DNA of 64,000 nucleotides from Nitrososphaerota archaeon (lineage in GTDB: Archaea > Thermoproteota > Nitrososphaeria > Nitrososphaerales > Nitrosopumilaceae), in the NCBI GenBank assembly GCA_028867675.1, contig JAGWGA010000004.1, positions 19,334 through 83,333 of the forward strand, given 5' to 3'. Below are positions 18,403 through 26,893 of this stretch, piece by piece (position 1 is the stretch's first letter; the number at the start of each line of letters is the position of its first letter). The notes under the pieces are model-generated. The model was given only the letters and a program-made list of their open reading frames with translations, was not told the DNA's origin and did no database searches. Position numbers and translations under genes: made by a program.

Positions 18403-18930
18403 CTAGCTACAGCCAAGGCTTGTCATTATTTTTCCCACTACAGAAGATGGTATAGTGGAATTTGCAAGTACAGATTTTACTGTATTACATACAGAATAGG
18501 GTACTGGTGATGGAGTCGGAATAGGTATTGGTATTGGGCTTGGAGATACAGAAGGAGTAGGTATGGAAGAAGATACAGAATCAGTTGAAGATGTAGAATT
18601 TGTTTTCACAGTTGAATTTGTAGAAGAGACAGGGTTTGTTTTCACAGTTGAGTTTGTAGATGCAGGTACAACATTTTTTCCTGCACCATGAACAATTTGA
18701 GATTGATTAAGATGTTCTTGCATCTTGCTCCATTCGCCAGGTGCACACATATGATCCCCGCACACCATACTGTTACCAAATCTTGCAGTAAGATGTTGAT
18801 CATTCAAATAAGAATAGTCTCGTTTTACCAGAGTTGCTCCTGAAGCAGGAAATGTCTGGCCTAAGATAGACAACATCAAAATGACCATTACCGTGGCAGA
18901 GAGTATTGTCTTTTTTACATCATATGACAT
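18403..18930 (-). CDS. Secreted Ser/Thr/Pro-rich protein with CGDHxCAPGE motif
   Basis: Signal peptide, VCGDHMCAPGEWSKM, low-complexity NSTVKTN... and SPSPIPIPIPTPSP repeats. Confidence 0.75.
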   Translation of the reverse strand: MSYDVKKTILSATVMVILMLSILGQTFPASGATLVKRDYSYLNDQHLTARFGNSMVCGDHMCAPGEWSKMQEHLNQSQIVHGAGKNVVPASTNSTVKTNPVSSTNSTVKTNSTSSTDSVSSSIPTPSVSPSPIPIPIPTPSPVPYSVCNTVKSVLANSTIPSSVVGKIMTSLGCS

Positions 18931-19022
18931 TGGAATTATTTGGTAGGTTTTTTATTTAAGAATATCTTCAAATATCATCATGGTTACAGGCACAATCATA
19001 GAATGTTAGCATTTTTTGAGAT

Positions 19023-19040
19023 AGATTATCATTTTTGATA
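19023..19040. promoter_or_regulatory. TGATWATCA-like motif followed by TTTTTGATA
   Basis: AGATTATCATTTTTGATA upstream of the CBS gene. Confidence 0.4.
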
Positions 19041-19083
19041 TTTACTCACTCAAGTCAAATACCATGAATTGTTAAACGTATTC

Positions 19084-19854
19084 ATGGGATTGAAAATAGA
19101 AGAACTCTTAGTTGGAAGGTACATGTCAGAGTATCCAATATCAGTAAAGCCAGACATTCCATTTGAGACGGTTGTTGAATTTATGGCAGAGAGTAGATTT
19201 GCCACATTGATTGTCATGGAAGAAGAAAAATCAATGCCAATTGGAATTTTTACAGAAAGAGATATTATCAAACATGTAGTTTCTGGCAAGTCTATGAACC
19301 AGAGCATCAAGCAAGAACTCATCCAGCCATTTATTTCTGTAACACCAGATACCACCATCGTTGAAGCCGCAAGGTTAATGATAATTAAAAAGTCAAGGAT
19401 TCTAGTATTTGTAGATGCTGACAAACTTGTTGGAACAATTACTGCTTCAGATATGCTTAGAGCGTTTGGAGAAACAGATAAAGCTCCAAGTTTAGAAAAA
19501 GTGATCAGTAAAACTGTCTACCATTGTCCATTTGAGACCACAGTTCTAGATGCCGTAAAATTACTAGATGAGAAAAATATTGGAAGTGTATTAGTTACTC
19601 GTGATTCCTTGTATGGCATATTTACACAGAGAGATCTGGTCAGAGTTCTTGCAAAGGAAGAAGATTTGCAAGGCAGTGTAGGAAACTATTCTTCATTTCC
19701 GCTCATCACTGCAGATAGAAATATTTTGGCAAACGAGGCTGCAAAAATCATGGCATCAAAGAACATCAAAAGATTAGGACTGACAAAAAATGACTCTCTC
19801 GTAGGAATTGTCACTGCAAGAGATATTGTTGATGCATATCAGATGAATATGTGA
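19084..19854 (+). CDS. CBS-domain protein
   Basis: VGRYMSEYPISVKPDIPFETVVEFMAES, GIFTERDIIKHV, GTITASDMLRAF, GIFTQRDLVRVL, GIVTARDIVDAY. Confidence 0.92.
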   Translation: MGLKIEELLVGRYMSEYPISVKPDIPFETVVEFMAESRFATLIVMEEEKSMPIGIFTERDIIKHVVSGKSMNQSIKQELIQPFISVTPDTTIVEAARLMIIKKSRILVFVDADKLVGTITASDMLRAFGETDKAPSLEKVISKTVYHCPFETTVLDAVKLLDEKNIGSVLVTRDSLYGIFTQRDLVRVLAKEEDLQGSVGNYSSFPLITADRNILANEAAKIMASKNIKRLGLTKNDSLVGIVTARDIVDAYQMNM

Positions 19855-19925
19855 TGAACATCAACAGGGATAGTTTAAGATTATTCTTTTTATAAGACAA
19901 AATTACTAGGATAGTGTTTAAGATT

Positions 19926-20660
19926 ATGCAAAAATCTAAAATAAAAAAAACCGACATGCCAAAAAATCCAAATGTATTACTCCTAGGCCTTCCTGGACCA
20001 GGACTCATAGGAACTATGGCAATGACTTACATCATTCATTCATTAAAAATGGATTTGATTGGCGAGATAGAGACCAATCCTGCATCAATTGTGTTCATCG
20101 ATAACGGTCAAATTGTAGGACCTGTTAGAATTTACAAAAGCGGCAAGATATTTGCAATACTATCAGACATACCAATAGACTACGATAATGCAGTAGACTT
20201 TACAGATGCAATAGTAGATTTTTCAAAAAAGAACAATATCGATCTCATCATATTCACTTCAGGTATTCATGTACCTGATAGAAACATAGCAAATCTAAAG
20301 ACGTATGGATTAGTAACAGACGAAAAGCTTGAAAAAATACTTTATGACAACGAAATACCAAAGTTTCTTTCAGGAGTAATAAGTGGACCCGATGCTACGA
20401 TTCTTACACAATTAAAAAGTTCAACAATACCAACTATTGCTTTACATACTGAATGCAATTACTTTTTCCCAGACCCAGATGCAGCCATGCAGACTATCAA
20501 GATCTTGTCACATATTATAAAAATAGAAATAGACTTGACAGAGTTTAAGAAACAAATTGATTACCTAAGACTTCAAAATCGTCAGCTTATGGAAGAGACT
20601 CTAAATGTTTTACAGGCACAAAGAGAACAACCAACAACTCCTCCGCAGATATACAAGTGA
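19926..20660 (+). CDS. PAC2 family protein (proteasome assembly chaperone-like)
   Basis: NVLLLGLPGPGLIGTMAMTYIIHSLKMDLIGEI...DIPID; typical PAC2 N-terminus. Confidence 0.88.
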   Translation: MQKSKIKKTDMPKNPNVLLLGLPGPGLIGTMAMTYIIHSLKMDLIGEIETNPASIVFIDNGQIVGPVRIYKSGKIFAILSDIPIDYDNAVDFTDAIVDFSKKNNIDLIIFTSGIHVPDRNIANLKTYGLVTDEKLEKILYDNEIPKFLSGVISGPDATILTQLKSSTIPTIALHTECNYFFPDPDAAMQTIKILSHIIKIEIDLTEFKKQIDYLRLQNRQLMEETLNVLQAQREQPTTPPQIYK

Positions 20661-20665
20661 TATAC

Positions 20666-21055
20666 ATGTCCGACTTTGCATCATTCATTGAAAAACAGAT
20701 GAACTCCTTTTTTGGAGACGCACACTTTGATGATTTCATACACAAAGAATTGGTCCCTCTCTCACATATCAAAGAAAAACATTCAAGTTGGATTTTAGAA
20801 GTGGACCTGCCACTTGTCGATAAGAAAAACATAGAGATCACATTATTGGATGAACATCTTACTGTAAAAGCTAAATTAACCAAGATATATTGTATTTCTC
20901 GCGGCAGTTCAGTAACAGAGTTTGATTATTTTAAAAAAACCATTAAACTTCCGAGCGGCATAAACACAAAGCAAATTTCTGCGATATTCAAAAATGGAAT
21001 TTTAAGGATCACAATGCCAAGACTAGCAAACGGTAAAAAGATATCAATTGAATAA
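20666..21055 (+). CDS. Hsp20/alpha-crystallin-like protein
   Basis: SSWILEVDLPLVDKKNIEITLLDEHLTVKAK...FKNGILRITMPR. Confidence 0.85.
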   Translation: MSDFASFIEKQMNSFFGDAHFDDFIHKELVPLSHIKEKHSSWILEVDLPLVDKKNIEITLLDEHLTVKAKLTKIYCISRGSSVTEFDYFKKTIKLPSGINTKQISAIFKNGILRITMPRLANGKKISIE

Positions 21056-21899
21056 TAGAAAAACCGTTTTCATAATAAAAGCAAATGGTCAGAAAGTTCC
21101 ATTTAACCCTCACAAAGTTGTCGTCACATGTAAAAGAGCAGGGGCAGACAGAAAACTTGCAAGAAGAGTATCAGAGGCAGTGGGTTCCAAAATCCGCGAT
21201 GGTATGAGTACAAGAGAGGTTTACCGGCTTGTACTTTCACTGTTATCACAATTTGAAACAGGAGGTGCAACAAGTCACAGATATAGACTAAAAGAAGCAA
21301 TCATGAAACTCGGTCCTTCAGGATTCATCTTTGAGAATTATGTAAGTAGAATTTTAGAAGAATATGGATATCAAATTAAAAATCTAAGAAAAACAATCCA
21401 AGGCAGATGTGTAATACATGAGCTTGACATAATTGTCTATCATGTAAATACTAAAAAGAAATCATTTGTAGAATGCAAATATCATAATTATCCTGGAGTT
21501 TTTACAGGATTAAAGGAATCATTGTACACTCATGCACGGTTTTTAGATCTTAATGATCTCTTTGATGGAGAGATACTGGTATGCAATACCAGAGTATCAA
21601 AAGAAGTTATCATTTATGCGTCATGCATAGGACAGCAGGTTGTATCATGGAGATATCCACCAAACAAAAGTCTTGAGACCATGATACAGGATAAGGGATT
21701 GTACCCGATAACGATTTTACCACTGACTAGAAATGAGTTGAATTCCATCTCAGAAAATAATATCATGATAGCAAAGGATTTACTAGAAATAGACAAAAAT
21801 CAACTATCTGCAAAAACCAGAATATCAGTAGAGAGAATAAATAAAATTCAAGAAATAACTGCCCAGATAATCACTAAATTTTATTCTGATAAGACATGA
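21048..21899 (+). CDS. ATP-cone domain fused to PD-(D/E)XK nuclease-like domain
   Basis: KANGQKVPFNPHKVVVTCKRAGADRKLARRVSEAV ATP-cone; GFIFENYVSRILEEYGY...HELDIIVYHVNTKKKSFVECKYH endonuclease core. Confidence 0.85.
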   Translation: MNNRKTVFIIKANGQKVPFNPHKVVVTCKRAGADRKLARRVSEAVGSKIRDGMSTREVYRLVLSLLSQFETGGATSHRYRLKEAIMKLGPSGFIFENYVSRILEEYGYQIKNLRKTIQGRCVIHELDIIVYHVNTKKKSFVECKYHNYPGVFTGLKESLYTHARFLDLNDLFDGEILVCNTRVSKEVIIYASCIGQQVVSWRYPPNKSLETMIQDKGLYPITILPLTRNELNSISENNIMIAKDLLEIDKNQLSAKTRISVERINKIQEITAQIITKFYSDKT

Positions 21900-21949
21900 T
21901 AATTACACATTATAGGAACTGACCAATTTTTATACGTAAAAAAATTTAA

Positions 21950-22078
21950 TTATTTTTTGTGTCCGGCCAATGTACAAAATATGCAAAGGGCATAATATTT
22001 ACTCCAGATATCTCGTACACAGCCACATTTACAATCACATTTTCTTAGTTTCAATTCTAGATTATTCTTTTGAAACAT
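21950..22078 (-). CDS. Cys-rich microprotein (42 aa), not in the ORF track
   Basis: MFQKNNLELKLRKCDCKCGCVRDIWSKYYALCIFCTLAGHKK*. Confidence 0.55.
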   Translation of the reverse strand: MFQKNNLELKLRKCDCKCGCVRDIWSKYYALCIFCTLAGHKK

Positions 22079-22090
22079 GTAAAAATAAAT

Positions 22091-22537
22091 CTAGTGAACA
22101 ATTGTAACGGGGCAAGTAGCATGCTCTGAGACATGTCTTGCTGTACTTCCAAGTCTTTTCAATGATGAAATACCAGTAAGCTTTCTGCTACCCATTACAA
22201 TTAGATCAATTTTTGATCTTTTTGCCTCTTTTAGAATCGCATCTGATACATCATCGTGAACAATTTTGTAAAATGCTTTTGCCCCTTCTTCTCTACATTT
22301 TTCAGTAATTTTTTTAATTTCTTTTTCACCTTGTTCCGTAAGTGCCTGTACAACTCGTTGATAATTCATAACAGCAGTCCCTGAAAAAACAGAGTCACTT
22401 ATGGGATAATAAACTGGAATTACCATTAACAGTTTAAGATCAGCATTAAAATTTCGTGCAAGATCTTTTGCCAAGTCTAATGCTTTCTTGGATAACGGTG
22501 AGCCATCATATGGAACCAGTATATTTTTAATCAACAA
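22091..22537 (-). CDS. Universal stress protein
   Basis: ILVPYDGSPLSKKALDLAKDL...GSRKLTGISSLKRLGSTARHVSEHATCPVTIVH. Confidence 0.93.
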   Translation of the reverse strand: MLIKNILVPYDGSPLSKKALDLAKDLARNFNADLKLLMVIPVYYPISDSVFSGTAVMNYQRVVQALTEQGEKEIKKITEKCREEGAKAFYKIVHDDVSDAILKEAKRSKIDLIVMGSRKLTGISSLKRLGSTARHVSEHATCPVTIVH

Positions 22538-22807
22538 TTAGAACAGTTCCTTTACTTTACTTTTGTATGCTTCAACGATTGTTCCAAATTCTGCAAAATC
22601 ACTTTGAGACGGACTTTGCATTCTCATGGCAAGTTGAGAGATAAAGACAGTCAGTGCATTTCCGACCATCATGTTAAAAGTCAACTCAGATAGATCTCGA
22701 ACTGCAGGAAATGCCACTTTAAGAAATGGCAAGTATGCTTTGGTTTGATTTAGCATAAGTTCCATATTATTCTCAATTGCCATTTTGACGTCATGTGAGA
22801 TTGTCAT
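22538..22807 (-). CDS. Hypothetical protein, 89 aa, apparent operon with USP
   Basis: Stop codon directly abuts the USP TTG start. Confidence 0.6.
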   Translation of the reverse strand: MTISHDVKMAIENNMELMLNQTKAYLPFLKVAFPAVRDLSELTFNMMVGNALTVFISQLAMRMQSPSQSDFAEFGTIVEAYKSKVKELF

Positions 22808-22808
22808 T

Positions 22809-23027
22809 CTAATTCACCGAGACTACATAAGGGTCTGATTTATAGTGTCTTGAGCATAAAAATACCATATTTCCGTTCAACACCTTGGCTGTAATTGAAA
22901 TTCCATTTAGTTCTTTCTTACATACATGACAGGTGAGTGGTTTGACATCGGATTTTATCAATTTCTTTTGTGGTCTCACAAACAAATCCTGAGCTATGAA
23001 GACGTCTGCCATAGCCATAAAATGCAT
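22809..23027 (-). CDS. Small zinc-binding protein (CxxC...CxxH)
   Basis: LTCHVCKKELNGISITAKVLNGNMVFLCSRHY; paralogous to 48894-49109. Confidence 0.65.
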   Translation of the reverse strand: MHFMAMADVFIAQDLFVRPQKKLIKSDVKPLTCHVCKKELNGISITAKVLNGNMVFLCSRHYKSDPYVVSVN

Positions 23028-23073
23028 TTTTAATTTATTAAACTGATCTACATTATCAGGAATGATTTTCAGT

Positions 23074-23093
23074 GATTATCACATGTGATAATC
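23074..23093. promoter_or_regulatory. 20-bp perfect palindrome (two TGATWATCA-like units)
   Basis: GATTATCACATGTGATAATC; TATA-like CTTTATA follows about 26 nt before ATG 23133. Confidence 0.6.
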
Positions 23094-23132
23094 CTGGTAG
23101 AAACTTTATACCAAATCAAACAATTTTTTCAT

Positions 23133-23582
23133 ATGACTATTGCACGTGAGATAATGTCGAAAAAGATAGTTACAATTGAATCAAGTGTATCAGTTGCAGA
23201 GATTGCCAAAATTATGGAAAAAAATAGGGTAAGCAGCGTAATCATAACAAAAGATCAAAAACCATTTGGAATAGTAAGCGAAAGAGATCTTGTCTCAAAA
23301 ATCATAGCATCAAACAAGAAACCATCCGAAGTGAAGGTATTAGATATCATGTCATCTCCCCTTGTTGCAGTAAGTCCACTTACACCTGCTGATGAAATTG
23401 CAGAAAAAATGTTAGACAAAAAAATTAGAAGAGTTATAGTAATGGACATGGACCAGCCATCAGGAATTATAACTGTAACAGATTTTGTCAAACACCTACA
23501 TGGCCTACTTGCCGATAATGAAAAGTACAAGCAAGGTCTATATCAACAACTAATAGAAGATTGGGAACATTGGATGTCGTAG
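23133..23582 (+). CDS. CBS-pair protein
   Basis: AREIMSKKIVTIESSVSVAEIAKIM...GIVSERDLVSKI...SGIITVTDFVKHL. Confidence 0.92.
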   Translation: MTIAREIMSKKIVTIESSVSVAEIAKIMEKNRVSSVIITKDQKPFGIVSERDLVSKIIASNKKPSEVKVLDIMSSPLVAVSPLTPADEIAEKMLDKKIRRVIVMDMDQPSGIITVTDFVKHLHGLLADNEKYKQGLYQQLIEDWEHWMS

Positions 23583-23699
23583 GTTTTTCGATAAGATTTA
23601 ACGTCAATTGTTTATTTTGAGGCTTTAACACTTGCATGAATTATCGATAACTAATGTGACGGAAATAACGTTTACATCATTGGACGTTCTAATCAAACC

Positions 23700-24146
23700 A
23701 TGAATTTTGATCATGTTCTTACTACCGGCAATACCGAGATTATAGTACGTTTGTTAATTGCAACGGGTCTTGGTGCAATAGTAGGATTAGAAAGACAATT
23801 AAAAAAAAGACCGGCTGGTCTTCGAACGCATATGCTAGTTTCTCTTGGAGCCGCAATTTTTACTACCATTGGACTTTCACTTGAGCCGAACACATCAAGA
23901 ATAGCTGAGGCAATTGTAGCAGGTATCGGATTTCTTGGAGCAGGCGTAATAATTGCACAGGGTGGTAAAGTACGCGGAGTGACCAGTGCTGCAACGTTAT
24001 GGGCAGTTGCAGGTTTGGGTTTGGTTGTAGGAGTAGGAGAATACATACTTGCAGTAATTATTACAGCTATAATTTTTGGAACATTGCTAATTGACAGGAT
24101 AAAAACATTCTCAGAAGGTGGAACATATGAAGAAGACAGAGATTAA
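23700..24146 (+). CDS. MgtC/SapB family membrane protein
   Basis: LLIATGLGAIVGLERQLKKRPAGLRTHMLVSLGAAIFT...GIGFLGAGVIIAQGGKVRGVTSAATLWAVAGLGL. Confidence 0.95.
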   Translation: MNFDHVLTTGNTEIIVRLLIATGLGAIVGLERQLKKRPAGLRTHMLVSLGAAIFTTIGLSLEPNTSRIAEAIVAGIGFLGAGVIIAQGGKVRGVTSAATLWAVAGLGLVVGVGEYILAVIITAIIFGTLLIDRIKTFSEGGTYEEDRD

Positions 24147-24212
24147 ACCACGCCAATTATGAGAAAATTTTACAGGTACCACCAATGATAACAAGATGTC
24201 AAGTTTTTATGT

Positions 24213-24677
24213 ATGATTTTTGTACTGGATGTATTGGATAAGTTTTCTGCAAAAGACATAATGAAGCATCAGGTTGTCACTGTTGATTCTTCCATGTCGG
24301 TTATGGATACAGCAAAAATAATGGACGATGCGGGAATTGGTTGCGTTATAGTAATTGAAAATAACATAGCAGTTGGAATAGTAACTGAGCGCGATTTTGT
24401 CAAAAGAGTAGCAGCTCGTGGAATTCCGTTCACTACTCCAATCAAACAAGTAATGTCTGCGCCATTAATCGTAGTAAACCCTGAAGAAAATATTTGGGAA
24501 GTGGCAGAACTTATGAAACAAAGAAGAATTCACAAAGTCCCCATAGTTCATCAAAATCTCCTAGTTGGGATAGTTACAACATCTGATCTTACAAGAATAT
24601 GCAGTGTCGGTTCAGATTCTGAAATGCGAAGGATAACAGATCAGATCATTTTAAGAATGAAACCTGCGGACAAGTAA
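24213..24677 (+). CDS. CBS-pair protein
   Basis: AKDIMKHQVVTVDSSMSVMDTAKIM...GIVTERDFVKRV...GIVTTSDLTRI. Confidence 0.92.
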   Translation: MIFVLDVLDKFSAKDIMKHQVVTVDSSMSVMDTAKIMDDAGIGCVIVIENNIAVGIVTERDFVKRVAARGIPFTTPIKQVMSAPLIVVNPEENIWEVAELMKQRRIHKVPIVHQNLLVGIVTTSDLTRICSVGSDSEMRRITDQIILRMKPADK

Positions 24678-24709
24678 CATATTCTTACAAATATTTCAAC
24701 ACAATAAAA

Positions 24710-25570
24710 CTAACTTGATGCAATTGCCCTAACAATATCAGTCTTTGTCACTATGCCCACCAAGAGTTTCCCCTTGACTACAGGCAATCCACTTATTCCA
24801 TGTCTTATCATCAAAAGTGAAACGTTGGATACGTCATCAGATACATCAACAGTGATTGGATTTGCAGTCATAATATCAGCTGCAATGAAGGTTAAAAGAT
24901 AACTTAGTTGATTAGCACGATATTCGTTTGGATTTGCGGTCAAACGATAGTTTTCCACTTCAGAAGGATCACCAAACTGCTTTAACCAAAGAGGCATCTT
25001 GGCAGGTATGAAATCTCGATGCGTTATAATGCCAACAGGTTGCCTGCTTCTTTCTACAACAACCCTGGAAATTTTATTATTGACAAGTACACTTTCGACA
25101 TATAGTAGCGAGTCTGCAGGTTTTACAGTAATTACATTTTTTGTCATAATTTTAGATACGGGGAGTAATCCAGTGGCTTGTGTTAAAAACACTGATGCCA
25201 AATCAGTTTTTGTGATAATTCCAGATAGAGTTTTGTCTTTTTTTAGTACAATTACTGAGCTTATTTTATTTTCAAGCATTATTTTAGCACAGTCGTATAA
25301 TGTAGATCCCTCTTGGGTGGTAACAAGATCTTTAGACATTACATCAGATACACGTGATGATTCGAGTGGTTTTGCATCTATTCTATAAATGGATTTTACA
25401 AGGTCTTTTTCAGTAAGTATCCCTATCGGTTTTTCTTTTTCTGATACAATCAACCTGCTTATTCTGTGTTTTAATAAAATCGCTCTTGCTTCCAAAAGAC
25501 TAGTCCTAGGAGTAACAACAACAGTCTTTTTTATTATTTGACTAATACTGTCATTTTTTAATTTCAACAT
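24710..25570 (-). CDS. CBS-domain protein (multiple CBS repeats)
   Basis: GILTEKDLVKSI, GIITKTDLASVF, GIITHRDFIPA, GIVTKTDIVRAI. Confidence 0.92.
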   Translation of the reverse strand: MLKLKNDSISQIIKKTVVVTPRTSLLEARAILLKHRISRLIVSEKEKPIGILTEKDLVKSIYRIDAKPLESSRVSDVMSKDLVTTQEGSTLYDCAKIMLENKISSVIVLKKDKTLSGIITKTDLASVFLTQATGLLPVSKIMTKNVITVKPADSLLYVESVLVNNKISRVVVERSRQPVGIITHRDFIPAKMPLWLKQFGDPSEVENYRLTANPNEYRANQLSYLLTFIAADIMTANPITVDVSDDVSNVSLLMIRHGISGLPVVKGKLLVGIVTKTDIVRAIASS

Positions 25571-25663
25571 ACGTTCTATCTTAGTGGTAGATTATAGGCT
25601 TTTTACAAATCTCATTTTTGATAATAAGTTTCCATATATGGAATCATATTTATTCAATCACGT

Positions 25664-26224
25664 TTGGAAATTAGCTATCAAGTTAAATCTCAATCTTTGT
25701 TACAACAATCCATGATACCAGATCTGCTAAATGAACCAGTCTCCAAGTTTACAAATAAAAAAATGACTACAGTTGCAAGCGATCTTACTATTCAAGATGC
25801 TGCAAGAGCAATGACAGAATCAAAGGTAGATAGCATATTAGTTTTTAAAAAAAACCAGATAATAGGCATGGTAACAGAAAAGGACATTTTACATGACATA
25901 GTAGCAAAGGGATTAGACCCATCCAAGACAACTCTTGGAGAAATTGCAAAGAGTCCTCTCATCACCATAAAAAAGACTGCACCAGTAAAAGATGCTTTAG
26001 AAATAATGAAAAAGTATGACATTAGAAGACTAGTAGTAGTAGATAAACGACCAATTGGCCTTATTACTCAAAAGATGGTATGTGGAAATCTTACCGAAAA
26101 CCAAATTGTACTGCCAGAACTTGAAATTCCAGACAAAACATCATGCCCATATTGTTCTGAGAATTTTGAGAACAATAAGAAATTAGGCGTACATATCTAC
26201 AAGATTCACATCAAATCCAAATGA
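25664..26224 (+). CDS. CBS-pair protein with C-terminal C2H2-type zinc finger
   Basis: CBS repeats, then TSCPYCSENFENNKKLGVHIYKIH. Start may be ATG 25712. Confidence 0.88.
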   Translation: MEISYQVKSQSLLQQSMIPDLLNEPVSKFTNKKMTTVASDLTIQDAARAMTESKVDSILVFKKNQIIGMVTEKDILHDIVAKGLDPSKTTLGEIAKSPLITIKKTAPVKDALEIMKKYDIRRLVVVDKRPIGLITQKMVCGNLTENQIVLPELEIPDKTSCPYCSENFENNKKLGVHIYKIHIKSK

Positions 26225-26279
26225 AAGGATGATTTAATTTAATATAATCATATAACAGGCGTTGCATTATATTCAAAAC

Positions 26280-26858
26280 ATGGACATTAAACGACAACCT
26301 CATCCAATAAAACAAGAGCCTACACGAAGTATAAGCTACAGACTTCCAGAGCACATTATTGAGGAATTAGAAATAGAATCTCAGCAAAAGGAGATATCAC
26401 AAAATGTTTTGGTTAAACAAATTTTAGAAAAATACATCGTGTGGGATAGATTTGCAAAGAAGATGGGCATGATTCCAGTTCCCAAAGAGATTCTCAAAAT
26501 ATTAGGTGAGAAGATGGATGGTGCTACAATAAATGAGATAATACGAGAAATGACTCCAGTGATAAAAGACTGGATAATATTCAAGAAGGGTGGATATGAT
26601 TTGAAAAAATCAATAGAATCGATGGAGGAATACATGAGGGCTTCTAGTATGACATCAGATCATAGAGTCGAAGGAGATGTTCATCATTTTGTAATTCAAC
26701 ACAATCTTGGAATACGTTGGTCGCTTTTTACTGAACTTTTATTAAAACAAATCTTTCACGAGTTTCTGCCAAATCTTGTTATGAAATCCCGTACTACGGC
26801 AAATACCGTAGTTGCAAGTATTGCATTAGGTTCAGATTTTAACGAACATTCAAGATAG
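26280..26858 (+). CDS. Putative ribbon-helix-helix N-terminal regulator, unknown C-terminal domain
   Basis: TRSISYRLPEHIIEELEIESQQKEISQNVLVKQILEKYI is RHH-like. Confidence 0.6.
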   Translation: MDIKRQPHPIKQEPTRSISYRLPEHIIEELEIESQQKEISQNVLVKQILEKYIVWDRFAKKMGMIPVPKEILKILGEKMDGATINEIIREMTPVIKDWIIFKKGGYDLKKSIESMEEYMRASSMTSDHRVEGDVHHFVIQHNLGIRWSLFTELLLKQIFHEFLPNLVMKSRTTANTVVASIALGSDFNEHSR

Positions 26859-26893
26859 AATATTTTGAAAATAAAATATTTGTAAAAATTATT

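Noticed and set aside
23655-23675. GACGGAAATAACGTTT as a second copy of the 5122 ncRNA stem
   Set aside because: Only partial similarity and no matching downstream arm.
24999-25388. Plus-strand ORF of 129 aa
   Set aside because: Antisense to a clear CBS-domain gene.
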